This document shows, in pieces, positions 1 through 8,246 of a stretch of DNA of 49,544 nt. Position numbers and translations under genes: made by a program. The stretch is from Rikenellaceae bacterium (GTDB taxonomy: Bacteria > Bacteroidota > Bacteroidia > Bacteroidales > Rikenellaceae), in NCBI GenBank assembly GCA_017425655.1, contig JAFPAT010000016.1:1-49544 (forward strand). Direction: 5' to 3'. Below the pieces are notes generated by a model. The model did no database searches. It had not been told where the DNA came from and worked only from the letters and a program-made list of their open reading frames with translations. Within the stretch, counting starts at the first letter, position 1; the number at the start of each line of letters is the position of its first letter.

Positions 1-2
1 TC

Positions 3-557
3 GGCATTGTTTGGTCGGTAGGAATGGCAATAGGCATCGTCTTTATGAATCTTCGTCCGGGATATGTCGCAGGAGATTTGGCGGCATATCTATTTGGCAG
101 CATAATAACTGTAACAGAGGGCGATGTCATAGCACTCGGAGTGCTATGTGTGGCATTGATCATTGGTGCTTTAATTTGGATGCGACAAATTATGTTCGTA
201 GCCTTTGATCGCGATTTTGCAGCCTCACAAGGCATTCCGACACGCTTTATATCATACATAATGGCAGTAGTTGTAGCCGTTACTATCGTACTATCGATCA
301 GGGCAATGGGTATTATTCTACTGATTTCGTTGCTTACAATGCCTGCGGTAATTGTCAACTCGATTACAAAGTCGTATCGACAAATCACTTTCTGGGCGGC
401 CATTGTCGGTATGGTTGCCAATACCATAGGTCTGATTGCAAGCTACTATTTCGAAATTCCGCCGAGTGCAGTGATTATTTTCATACTGACACTCACGCTT
501 ATAGTCGTAAAACTGCTACCCGCACGTAGCAAAATCAAACTCATTACGAGCCGATGA
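3..557 (+). CDS. Metal ABC transporter permease, ABC-3 (ZnuB/TroC-like) family, 5'-truncated
   Basis: This is the C-terminal part (about 184 residues) of an integral membrane permease. The reading frame is already open at the window edge, so the ATG at position 24 is probably internal and the true start lies outside. The remainder is almost entirely hydrophobic helices, with the ABC-3 pattern of a cytoplasmic loop (DRDFAASQGIPTRF) followed by helices containing RAMGIILLISLLTMPA. The family forms the membrane channel of zinc, manganese or iron uptake ABC transporters; the metal cannot be read from the fragment. The ATPase and binding protein would be expected upstream. Its stop overlaps the next start by 4 bases (ATGA), indicating translational coupling. 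Confidence 0.85.
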   Translation, partial: GIVWSVGMAIGIVFMNLRPGYVAGDLAAYLFGSIITVTEGDVIALGVLCVALIIGALIWMRQIMFVAFDRDFAASQGIPTRFISYIMAVVVAVTIVLSIRAMGIILLISLLTMPAVIVNSITKSYRQITFWAAIVGMVANTIGLIASYYFEIPPSAVIIFILTLTLIVVKLLPARSKIKLITSR

Positions 558-2104
558 AAAAGATAGATAAATTTGTTCTCAAATCATATTTAGGGCCGAT
601 GGTTCTCACGTTCCTGATCGTGATGTTCGTGCTGATGATGAACTTCGTTTGGCGCTACATTGACGACCTGGTAGGAAAGGGTCTTGACGGCTCTGTAATT
701 GTCGAGTTGCTATGCTACGCAATGGCCAATATGATCCCGATGGGTCTTCCTTTGGCTACGCTGTTTGCTGCAATTATGACAATGGGTAATCTCGGCGAGA
801 ACTACGAGCTATTGGCAATGAAGTCGGCAGGTATGTCGCTATTGAAGATTTTACGCTCGCTGTTGGTTGTAATCTGCATTGTGGCTATCGGCAGTTTCTT
901 TGTGGCGAACAACCTTGTGCCATATTCAAACAAAAAGATGTATAGCATCCTCTACGACATCAGCCAGCAAAAGCAAACTCTAGAATTTCAAGACGGAATG
1001 TTTTTCAATGGCGTTGATAATCTGAATATTCGCGTCGGCACGCAGGACCCCGAGACAAAGCTTCTGCGCGACGTATTGATATATGACAACCGCAATATCA
1101 GCGGTAATATGTCAACAACCGTCGCCGATTCGGGTTATATCCGTCTGTCTGACGACAAGAAATTCCTGCTGGTTACGCTCTACAACGGCGAATCGTACGA
1201 GCAGACTCGCAATAGCAGTTGGCACGACGAGAGCTCTCTGCGTCGTTCATATTTCAAGGAGCAGAATGGAGCTATACCCACGTCGGGATTCAACTTTGAG
1301 CGCACGAATGACGATCTGTTCACATCGCCCCAGACAAAGAATATCAACGAGTTGGATCACTCGATCGACTCGCTCGAAACGCTTGTAACGGTTTCGACAG
1401 CGCGTTCATATGACCCATTGCTCAAAGAGCAAATTTTCCAAGAGGATATAAGTATTTTGCCGACACCAGACAGTCTGAAAGTCGATATCGATAAAACGGC
1501 ATTCCAGAAGGCTTTGTACGAAGATACCATAGCTAAACTCTCTATCCGCGAAAGACAACAGATATGGAACGATGCCCGAACCTCGGCAGCATCATCACGT
1601 GCGACCTTCTCGTGGGACGAATCTTCAAGCAAGGAATCTATGAATCAGCTACATAGGAGTAAAGCTGAATGGCATCGCAAGATATCGTTACCCGTCTCGA
1701 TTATTATCTTCTTCATCATCGGAGCAGCCCTCGGAGCAATTATCCGAAAGGGTGGATTGGGTATGCCTATCGTTGTATCGGTTCTCTTCTTCGTCGTTTA
1801 TTACATCATCAGTATTACGGGTGAGAAATTGGCAATCGAGGGTAGCTGGAATGCAATCGCAGGTATGTGGCTATCGACATTCATATTGGCCCCACTATCC
1901 ATATTCTTGATATATAAAGCAACGAACGACTCAAATCTCTTTAATGTAGAGTGGTACTACGCCCATATCAAGAAATTCACGGATAAATTGGGCAGTAAAT
2001 TAGAGCCTATATTCCGCAAGATCAAAGCTCTCGGAGGTAAAATTGGTGGAGTATTCAAGCGTCGCCCAAAATCGGACAAGAATAACCAAACGGAGGAATC
2101 GTGA
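554..2104 (+). CDS. LptF/LptG family lipopolysaccharide export permease
   Basis: This is a YjgP/YjgQ-family permease of 516 residues, a transmembrane component of the Lpt machine that extracts LPS from the inner membrane and passes it to the periplasmic bridge. Three N-terminal helices (about 13-33, 60-80, 98-118) precede a large periplasmic domain (about 120-375). Three more helices follow (about 376-396, 400-420, 430-455), then a basic cytoplasmic tail (about 470-516). It is longer than the E. coli proteins (about 360 residues) because of the periplasmic insertion and the tail. Whether it corresponds to LptF or LptG cannot be decided from sequence alone; the ATPase LptB is not in the window. 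Confidence 0.88.
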   Translation: MKKIDKFVLKSYLGPMVLTFLIVMFVLMMNFVWRYIDDLVGKGLDGSVIVELLCYAMANMIPMGLPLATLFAAIMTMGNLGENYELLAMKSAGMSLLKILRSLLVVICIVAIGSFFVANNLVPYSNKKMYSILYDISQQKQTLEFQDGMFFNGVDNLNIRVGTQDPETKLLRDVLIYDNRNISGNMSTTVADSGYIRLSDDKKFLLVTLYNGESYEQTRNSSWHDESSLRRSYFKEQNGAIPTSGFNFERTNDDLFTSPQTKNINELDHSIDSLETLVTVSTARSYDPLLKEQIFQEDISILPTPDSLKVDIDKTAFQKALYEDTIAKLSIRERQQIWNDARTSAASSRATFSWDESSSKESMNQLHRSKAEWHRKISLPVSIIIFFIIGAALGAIIRKGGLGMPIVVSVLFFVVYYIISITGEKLAIEGSWNAIAGMWLSTFILAPLSIFLIYKATNDSNLFNVEWYYAHIKKFTDKLGSKLEPIFRKIKALGGKIGGVFKRRPKSDKNNQTEES

Positions 2105-2184
2105 AACGGAGTGTAAATAATCGACAAACCTACTACGCATTAACAATATTTGAAGAAAACTCAACAACATCGAATCGTCAAAAA

Positions 2185-3156
2185 ATGAACGCAAAAGATC
2201 TACGAATAGTCTTTATGGGAACACCCGAGTTCGCCGTAACTTCGCTGAAACGACTTGTCGAAGGCGGCTACAACATTGTCGGAGTTGTTACCACACCCGA
2301 TAAACCCGCCGGTCGCGGCCAGAAGATTCAGCAAAGCGACGTTAAACAATATGCCGTAGAGCAGGGTCTGCCTGTATTGCAGCCCGTAAAGCTACGCGAT
2401 CCCGAATTCCAAAACGCATTGGAGGCATTGAAACCCGATTTGGGTATTGTGATCGCTTTCAGAATGTTACCCGAAACGGTTTGGGCGCTGCCTCGACTCG
2501 GCACATTCAACCTTCACGCGTCGCTTCTTCCGCAGTATCGTGGTGCTGCTCCAATCAATTGGGCAATCATCAACGGTGAAACCGAAACCGGCGTAACTAC
2601 CTTCTTGCTCAATCATCAAATCGATACAGGCGACATCATTGGACAGGTACGTTGTCCGATTCTGCCCGAAGACAATATTGGCTCGCTATACGACAAACTG
2701 ATGGAGATTGGTGGCGAATTGGTCATCGACACGGTTGAAAAAATTGCAGATGGCGATATTAAGCCCATTGCACAGAGCCACATTCCCGACTCGGAGTTGA
2801 AACCTGCTCCGAAAATTTTCAAGGAAGATTGTGTAATCGATTGGTCAATGGAGGGCAAGCGTATTGTCGATTTTGTTCGCGGACTTGCACCTTATCCCGC
2901 AGCGTGGAGTAGAATGTACAAAGGCGGCGAGGAGGTTGGCTCGGCGAAGATTTTTGCTGTTAAATTTGAGTTTGCAAATCACAATGTCGCGACAGGTACG
3001 GTTCGCACTGATGGTCGCACCTCACTCGAAGTGGCATGCAAGGATGGCTGGATAGCTCTCGAAGAGTTACAGCTTGCAGGCAAGCGCCGTATGCCCGTGC
3101 GCGATCTGTTGCTCGGTCTGCGCGATGCTGCCGAATATTCGTTTTCTAACCGATAA
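2185..3156 (+). CDS. fmt: Methionyl-tRNA formyltransferase
   Basis: Formylates Met-tRNAfMet with 10-formyl-THF, allowing initiator tRNA use. The 323-residue product starts with the family's usual LRIVFMGTPEFA strand. It carries the formyltransferase signature around NLHASLLPQYRGAAPINWAI (Asn and His of the catalytic triad) and the Asp in NHQIDTGDI, followed by the OB-like C-terminal domain. Start choice: the frame is open back to a GTG at 2101 that overlaps the preceding stop and has GGAGGA only 3 bases upstream. That would add 28 residues unlike any Fmt N-terminus, so the ATG at 2185, preceded by an A-rich leader, is preferred. Its stop overlaps the next ATG by one base. Confidence 0.95.
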   Translation: MNAKDLRIVFMGTPEFAVTSLKRLVEGGYNIVGVVTTPDKPAGRGQKIQQSDVKQYAVEQGLPVLQPVKLRDPEFQNALEALKPDLGIVIAFRMLPETVWALPRLGTFNLHASLLPQYRGAAPINWAIINGETETGVTTFLLNHQIDTGDIIGQVRCPILPEDNIGSLYDKLMEIGGELVIDTVEKIADGDIKPIAQSHIPDSELKPAPKIFKEDCVIDWSMEGKRIVDFVRGLAPYPAAWSRMYKGGEEVGSAKIFAVKFEFANHNVATGTVRTDGRTSLEVACKDGWIALEELQLAGKRRMPVRDLLLGLRDAAEYSFSNR

Positions 3157-4607
3157 TGAGAGCCGAAATGAAGAGTAACAAACCTTCGGTAGTAATATCA
3201 TTCGTACCGATCGTAATACTTGTAATCTTACTTTACACCGTTATCCGCGCCTTTGGAAGCGACTCATTAGCAGGCGGTAGCCAGCTCTCTCTACTAGCCG
3301 CAAGTGCCGTATGCGTTGCTATTGCCATGTTGCGATATGGTGTTAAGTGGCAGGTACTTGAAGACGCTATCTCAAAAAATATCTACAGCGTCGGATCGGC
3401 AATTATTATGTTGCTGCTGATTGGAGCAATCGCAGGATCGTGGATGGTGAGTGGAGTGGTGCCATCGCTAATTTGCTATGGTTTGGAGATTATGCACCCG
3501 AAGCTCTTTCTTGTTTCAAGTTGCGCGATCTCGGCCATTGTTGCCGTTATGACCGGTAGTTCTTGGACTACGATTGCCACAATTGGCGTGGCTCTAATCG
3601 GCATTGGTCAGGCGCAAGGATTCCACGAAGGATGGATTGCCGGAGCTATTATTTCGGGAGCGTATTTCGGAGATAAGATCTCGCCGCTCTCCGACACAAC
3701 GGTTCTAGCTTCATCATCAGCCGAGACTCCGCTCTTCACCCATATTCGCTATATGATGGTTACCACCGTTCCATCATTTACGATTGCCCTAATAGTCTTT
3801 ACAATTGTCGGTTTTACGCACGAGATCAGCGATCCCGCACAGATTGCAGAATTTGCCTCATCGTTGCGCTCGACATTCAACATCACGCCTTGGTTGCTGA
3901 TCGTGCCTCTATTTACCCTAATGCTCATTATCAGAAAATTACCTGCACTCATAACGCTCTTTGCATCATGTCTGCTGGCCGGAATTTTCCTTTGTATATT
4001 CCAGCCCGATATTCTGCATAATATAGCAGGAGGCAGCGGTTTTCTTGCCGGTTTTAGAGGTGTAATGCAAACCTATTACGGCTCGACTGCAATCGAAACT
4101 GGTAATGAAGCATTGAATGAATTGGTTGCCACAAACGGCATGGCAGGCATGTTACACACTATATGGCTGATTGTCTGTGCAATGTGCTTCGGAGGCGTAA
4201 TGGCTGGTAGCGGCATGTTGGCAAATATTACTGCCTTCTTCCTGCGTTTTGTGCGTCGAACGGTGTCAATCGTAGCTTCAACCGTCGGAGCAGGTCTATT
4301 CTGCAACATGTGTACAGGCGACCAATACCTCTCGATTATCCTTTCATCGAACCTCTTCAAAGAGTTGTATAAAAAGCAAGGGCTTGAACCGCGACTTTTG
4401 AGTCGTTCGGTCGAGGACTCGGCTACGGTTTGCTCGGTACTGATTCCTTGGAACTCGTGCGGCATGACTCAATCGACCGTATTGGGAGTTTCGACGTTTG
4501 TATATTTCCCATATTGTATTTTTAATCTCATTAGCCCGATAATGTCGATCTTTATCGCCGCTATTGGATATAAAATCTTCAAACAAACCGACAACGCGGA
4601 GGAGTAA
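3156..4607 (+). CDS. nhaC: NhaC-family Na+/H+ antiporter
   Basis: A polytopic inner-membrane protein of 483 residues with about 11-12 hydrophobic helices. The diagnostic NhaC-type motif GDKISPLSDTT lies near residues 172-182, after the conserved MTGSSWTT segment. The family exchanges sodium (some members malate/lactate with Na+ or H+) for protons across the cytoplasmic membrane. The start overlaps the fmt stop (TAATG), and the gene is followed directly by the EEP-family gene, so it is translationally coupled within the operon. A second in-frame ATG lies four codons in. Substrate specificity is inferred from family only. Confidence 0.88.
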   Translation: MRAEMKSNKPSVVISFVPIVILVILLYTVIRAFGSDSLAGGSQLSLLAASAVCVAIAMLRYGVKWQVLEDAISKNIYSVGSAIIMLLLIGAIAGSWMVSGVVPSLICYGLEIMHPKLFLVSSCAISAIVAVMTGSSWTTIATIGVALIGIGQAQGFHEGWIAGAIISGAYFGDKISPLSDTTVLASSSAETPLFTHIRYMMVTTVPSFTIALIVFTIVGFTHEISDPAQIAEFASSLRSTFNITPWLLIVPLFTLMLIIRKLPALITLFASCLLAGIFLCIFQPDILHNIAGGSGFLAGFRGVMQTYYGSTAIETGNEALNELVATNGMAGMLHTIWLIVCAMCFGGVMAGSGMLANITAFFLRFVRRTVSIVASTVGAGLFCNMCTGDQYLSIILSSNLFKELYKKQGLEPRLLSRSVEDSATVCSVLIPWNSCGMTQSTVLGVSTFVYFPYCIFNLISPIMSIFIAAIGYKIFKQTDNAEE

Positions 4608-5500
4608 TGCGCCTGCTCTGGACCATACTTGCGACAGTGTTCATAGTCATTACGGCAACGGCCAAACGACCTACGGTTGTGATGTTCTACAACGTAGAAT
4701 CGTTGTACGACACAATACCATCGCTATTTTATGACGATCGCGAATACACTCCCGACGGAGCATTACGCTGGAATACCACACGCTATCAGAATAAACTAAA
4801 CGCTATTGCATCGGTAATTGACTCTGTTTCAGCCGAGATCGTCGCATTGGCCGAGGTTGAAAACGAATCGGTAGTACGTGATTTGGTTATGACTCTCGGT
4901 ACAGATTACAACTATATCCACCGAACCTCGAATGATGCGCGCGGTATGGATTTGGCACTGCTTTACAAGGGTGATAAACTATTTCCGCAAAAGATCCGCG
5001 AGATCAAATCGGGCTATCGTCGAGATTTTCTATATGTACAAGGCACACTCGACGGCAAGCGTATTGATCTGGTGATTTGCCACCTCCCGTCGCAACTCTC
5101 TCGCAAAGAGAGCCGTCTGAAGGCACAACGCCATTTGGCAACATTCGCAGACTCACTGCATCGCGCGGATAGCGATGCACGAATCATTTTGATTGGTGAT
5201 TTCAACGATTCTCCACAACAATTAGTTCGCCGCCGCGCAATGCCCGAATGGAGTGAGCCACTCTTGCTCGAAGCCGAGCGTCGCGGCGAAGGTACAATCG
5301 TCTATAACGGTCAATGGCACATGTTTGACCATATCTGGATCGATCGTGCGGCATTCCCCGATGCGAGAGCGCAGGTCTATATTCGTCGAGATCTGCTCTC
5401 TAATAATGGTGGAACACGCCCTCTGCGCACCTTCACTTCGCGCGCCTATACCGCCGGCCCGAGCGATCATCTGCCCGTAATTCTACACCTATATAAATAA
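4607..5500 (+). CDS. Secreted endonuclease/exonuclease/phosphatase (EEP) family protein
   Basis: A 297-residue protein with a short N-terminal signal peptide (about residues 1-19, ending near ATAKR), so it is probably periplasmic or exported. It carries the EEP fold hallmarks: the first strand with FYNVESLYD, the metal-binding Glu in LAEVENES, GDFNDSP near 196-202, and the terminal SDHLPV at about 286-291. Members hydrolyse phosphodiesters in nucleic acids, inositol phosphates or lipids; the substrate is not predictable here. It is the last gene of the operon. It overlaps nhaC by one base and is followed by a hairpin terminator. Confidence 0.85.
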   Translation: MRLLWTILATVFIVITATAKRPTVVMFYNVESLYDTIPSLFYDDREYTPDGALRWNTTRYQNKLNAIASVIDSVSAEIVALAEVENESVVRDLVMTLGTDYNYIHRTSNDARGMDLALLYKGDKLFPQKIREIKSGYRRDFLYVQGTLDGKRIDLVICHLPSQLSRKESRLKAQRHLATFADSLHRADSDARIILIGDFNDSPQQLVRRRAMPEWSEPLLLEAERRGEGTIVYNGQWHMFDHIWIDRAAFPDARAQVYIRRDLLSNNGGTRPLRTFTSRAYTAGPSDHLPVILHLYK

Positions 5501-5505
5501 AAAAA

Positions 5506-5535
5506 CAATCCGCCAACTCGCAAGTCAGCGGATTG
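5506..5535. terminator. Bidirectional terminator between convergent operons
   Basis: An 8-bp perfect stem CAATCCGC (5506-5513) / GCGGATTG (5528-5535) with a 14-base loop that can itself pair partly. An A-run precedes it on the + strand, which is a T-run when read leftwards. It sits between the convergent EEP-family gene and korC, so it probably ends the leftward kor transcript and perhaps the rightward operon. Confidence 0.7.
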
Positions 5536-5554
5536 TCATCAGTTTATCGGTCGC

Positions 5555-6100
5555 TTATCGCACCTTGCGGATAATCTCTGCGCCGTGGCGGATAGCCTCC
5601 TCATTTTGCGGAAGCATCTTCCACGCTCGCTCAGGCAGCGAACGCTTCAAGCCCTCAAAGGCATTTTCAAGCGTTACAACGGGGCACACCTTCAAATAAC
5701 CGCCCAATACCAAAGTATTAAACAATTTGGGATTGCCCAACTTAACACACTCAACCGTAGCATCGATCGTATAGACCGAGATATCCTCACGAACGGGATG
5801 ACGAGTAATACCGTTGGTATCATAAATCAACGTGCCTCCCGGACGGATCATCTGCTCGAACTTATCCATCGACTGCTGATTGAGAATGATTGCCGTATCG
5901 TACTGGTGAGCAATGGGCGACGAGATCTTACGATCCGAAATAACAACCGTAACATTGGCCGTACCACCGCGCATCTCGGGACCATACGAGGGCATCCACG
6001 TTACCTCATAGTCCTGCATAACGCCCGAATAAGCCAAAATTTTACCCATCGAGAGAACACCCTGTCCTCCGAAACCTGCTATAATAAGAGTCTCTTTCAT
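5555..6100 (-). CDS. korC: 2-oxoglutarate:ferredoxin oxidoreductase, gamma subunit
   Basis: A 181-residue subunit with the gamma-domain N-terminus IIAGFGGQGVLSMGKIL and the conserved PSYGPEMRGG segment. It completes the KorABCD complex that interconverts 2-oxoglutarate + CoA and succinyl-CoA + CO2 using ferredoxin. The 2-oxoglutarate preference over pyruvate or branched 2-oxoacids is inferred from subunit architecture. The start at 6100 is supported by a GGAGGA Shine-Dalgarno sequence (6108-6113) at 7-base spacing; a longer frame to 6127 would run into korB. It lies 13 bases after korB and is last in the leftward operon. Confidence 0.92.
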   Translation of the reverse strand: MKETLIIAGFGGQGVLSMGKILAYSGVMQDYEVTWMPSYGPEMRGGTANVTVVISDRKISSPIAHQYDTAIILNQQSMDKFEQMIRPGGTLIYDTNGITRHPVREDISVYTIDATVECVKLGNPKLFNTLVLGGYLKVCPVVTLENAFEGLKRSLPERAWKMLPQNEEAIRHGAEIIRKVR

Positions 6101-6107
6101 CGTTCTG

Positions 6108-6113
6108 TCCTCC
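6108..6113 (-). promoter_or_regulatory. Shine-Dalgarno sequence of korC
   Basis: GGAGGA on the minus strand, 7 bases before the korC ATG. It is notable because most genes here have A/T-rich leaders with no Shine-Dalgarno match, and it decides the korC start. Confidence 0.65.
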
Positions 6114-6878
6114 TTATTCTTTAACATCTTTCAGGTCGCCCAGCTGATAGAACGGCAACATATTCTCCTCCATCCACTTATTCGCTGCAACGGGCGAAAG
6201 TTTCCAACCGCTGTTACAAGTCGAAACAACCTCGACCAACGAGAAGCCCTTACCAGCCATTGCATTCTCAAATGCCTTGCGAATAGCAGCCTTACACTTA
6301 CGGACATTGGCGGGCTTATGAACGCTCTGACGCGTTACGTAGCATACACCGTCCAAGTGGCATAACATATCCGAAATCTTGTAGGGATAACCATTCAAAC
6401 GCGGATCACGGCCATAGGGTGTCGTTGCGGTCTTCATACCCAGCAGGGTAGTGGGAGCCATCTGACCACCTGTCATACCATAAATAGCGTTATTAATGTA
6501 GATGACTGCGATATTCTCACCGCGAGCCGCTGCATGGATCGTTTCGCACGTTCCGATTGCCGACAAGTCGCCATCACCCTGATAGGTGAAGACCATCTTC
6601 TCGGGATGAACTCGCTTGATACCAGTCGCTACTGCGCACGCACGACCATGAGCCGCCTCGACCCAATCAATCTCGATATAGTTATATGCAAATACACCGC
6701 AACCTACGGGCGAAATACCGATACAATCACCGTCAAGACCCATCTCCTCGACAACCTCGGCAATCAAGTTATGAATCGTACCGTGGCTACAACCCGGGCA
6801 ATAGTGCATCAGATTATCACGCAACAATTTGGGGCGTGCGTGAACCAGATTCTCTTGTTTAATTTCAACCTCTGCCAT
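6114..6878 (-). CDS. korB: 2-oxoglutarate:ferredoxin oxidoreductase, beta (TPP-binding) subunit
   Basis: A 254-residue thiamine-pyrophosphate subunit. It shows the early CPGCSHG motif (about residues 28-34), the TPP/Mg2+ motif GDGDLSAIG, and NNAIYGMTGGQ, all typical of the beta subunit of 2-oxoacid:ferredoxin oxidoreductases. It catalyses decarboxylation to the hydroxyalkyl-TPP intermediate and passes electrons to the ferredoxin-like subunit. It follows korA by a 5-base gap and precedes korC, consistent with a single operon and stoichiometric complex. The oxygen-sensitive enzyme class fits an anaerobic lifestyle with a reductive or branched TCA pathway. Confidence 0.94.
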   Translation of the reverse strand: MAEVEIKQENLVHARPKLLRDNLMHYCPGCSHGTIHNLIAEVVEEMGLDGDCIGISPVGCGVFAYNYIEIDWVEAAHGRACAVATGIKRVHPEKMVFTYQGDGDLSAIGTCETIHAAARGENIAVIYINNAIYGMTGGQMAPTTLLGMKTATTPYGRDPRLNGYPYKISDMLCHLDGVCYVTRQSVHKPANVRKCKAAIRKAFENAMAGKGFSLVEVVSTCNSGWKLSPVAANKWMEENMLPFYQLGDLKDVKE

Positions 6879-6883
6879 AGCCT

Positions 6884-7981
6884 TTACTTATTAATGATTT
6901 TTTCTTTCAATGCTTCCAAAACCTCACCCGGTGAGTACATCATACCACCTTGACGGCCATAATGCTCAACCTTTGTGCGACCATTAACTGCCAGACGGAC
7001 ATCCTCGACCATCTGACCAGCATTCAACTCAACGCTCAAGAAGCCCTTAACGCCACGCTCGGCCAACTCCTCAATCGGTTTCTTGGGGAAGGGATAGAGC
7101 GTAATCGGGCGCAACAGACCGAGTTTAATACCCTCGGCGCGAGCCAACTCAACAGTTGCCGAGCAGATACGTGCCGACGAACCGAACGCAACGATCACAT
7201 AATCAGCATCGTCGCAATCGATCATCTCGTAGCGAACCTCGTTCTCTTCCAAAGCCTTATACTTTGCCTGCAAACGTTTGTTGATTACCTCCATAGCCTC
7301 CGACTGCAATTCAAGCGACGTAACCACATTGCGGGGACGACGCTCCTCGCCACGGCCACACGCTGCCCAATCTTTGCACTCCTCGGCGATATATTCGTTG
7401 GTCTTACGATCACGCTGCGGAGCAAGAACCACCTTCTCCATCATCTGGCCAATAGCACCATCAGCCAAAATCATTGCGGGGTTGCGATACTTGAATGCCA
7501 GATCAAATGCATCAGCAACGAAATCGTTCATCTCCTGCACCGAGCTGGGAGCCAACACGATCAAATGGAAGTCGCCGTGGCCACCGCCCTTACAAGCCTG
7601 GAAATAGTCGCCCTGCGAAGGCTGGATAGTACCCAGACCCGGACCACCACGCTGACAATTCACGATCAAGCAGGGGAGCTCGGCACCAGCCAGATAGCTC
7701 AAGCCCTCACTCATAAGGCTGATACCGGGGCTCGACGACGAGGTCATCACTCGCTTACCCGTTGCTGCAGCACCATATACCATATTAATAGATGCAACCT
7801 CCGACTCGGCCTGCAAAACAACCATACCGGTCGATTCCCAGGGTTTGAGTTCCATTAAGGTCTCCATCACCTCCGACTGCGGGGTGATAGGGTAGCCGAA
7901 GTAGGCATCACAGCCATAACGAATCGCCGCGTGTGCGATCACCTCGTTACCCTTCATCAATTTAACTTCGTCCTTCTTCAT
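6884..7981 (-). CDS. korA: 2-oxoglutarate:ferredoxin oxidoreductase, alpha subunit
   Basis: A 365-residue alpha subunit with the conserved YPITPQSEVMETL segment near the N-terminus, the QAESEVASINMVYGAAATGKRVMT-type region, and the C-terminal transketolase-like domain (RPITLYPFP). The gamma domain is not fused here; it is encoded separately by korC, matching the KorABCD-type arrangement. The start at 7981 was chosen because the upstream in-frame extension to 8059 would overlap the ferredoxin gene and lacks family similarity. The gap to korD is 2 bases, so translation is probably coupled. Confidence 0.93.
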   Translation of the reverse strand: MKKDEVKLMKGNEVIAHAAIRYGCDAYFGYPITPQSEVMETLMELKPWESTGMVVLQAESEVASINMVYGAAATGKRVMTSSSSPGISLMSEGLSYLAGAELPCLIVNCQRGGPGLGTIQPSQGDYFQACKGGGHGDFHLIVLAPSSVQEMNDFVADAFDLAFKYRNPAMILADGAIGQMMEKVVLAPQRDRKTNEYIAEECKDWAACGRGEERRPRNVVTSLELQSEAMEVINKRLQAKYKALEENEVRYEMIDCDDADYVIVAFGSSARICSATVELARAEGIKLGLLRPITLYPFPKKPIEELAERGVKGFLSVELNAGQMVEDVRLAVNGRTKVEHYGRQGGMMYSPGEVLEALKEKIINK

Positions 7982-7983
7982 AA

Positions 7984-8211
7984 CTATTCGAATTTTTGAC
8001 GATAAACCGTGATACAGCTGTCTGGACAGATAATCGAACAGCTTGCACAACCCGTACATTTGTCGGGCTCTGCCATCTCGGCATAATTATATCCGCGACT
8101 GTTCACTTCGGTAGCCAGACGCAGCACATCGAACGGACACGATGCGACGCAGACCTCACAGCCCTTGCATCGCTCACGGTCGACGATGATTGTTCCTTTA
8201 ATCTTTGCCAT
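7984..8211 (-). CDS. korD: 2x[4Fe-4S] ferredoxin subunit of 2-oxoglutarate oxidoreductase
   Basis: A 75-residue bacterial-type ferredoxin with two complete cluster motifs, CKGCEVCVASCP and CTGCASCSIICP. Each has CxxCxxCxxxCP spacing, so it should bind two [4Fe-4S] clusters. Position directly ahead of korA identifies it as the delta subunit that relays electrons from the TPP site to free ferredoxin. It follows the DUF1015 gene by only 35 bases with no terminator visible, so it may be transcribed from the serine-gene promoter. Confidence 0.93.
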   Translation of the reverse strand: MAKIKGTIIVDRERCKGCEVCVASCPFDVLRLATEVNSRGYNYAEMAEPDKCTGCASCSIICPDSCITVYRQKFE

Positions 8212-8246
8212 AATACTTATTTATTATATAAGTTAGCTCTTCTTTT

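Noticed and set aside
2101..2184. 28-residue N-terminal extension of Fmt from GTG 2101
   Set aside because: No similarity to Fmt N-termini and Shine-Dalgarno spacing of only 3 bases; the ATG at 2185 fits the family start.
6950..7858. 302-codon plus-strand frame opposite korA
   Set aside because: It is antisense to a clear korA gene with all family motifs; long antisense frames arise from the codon bias here.
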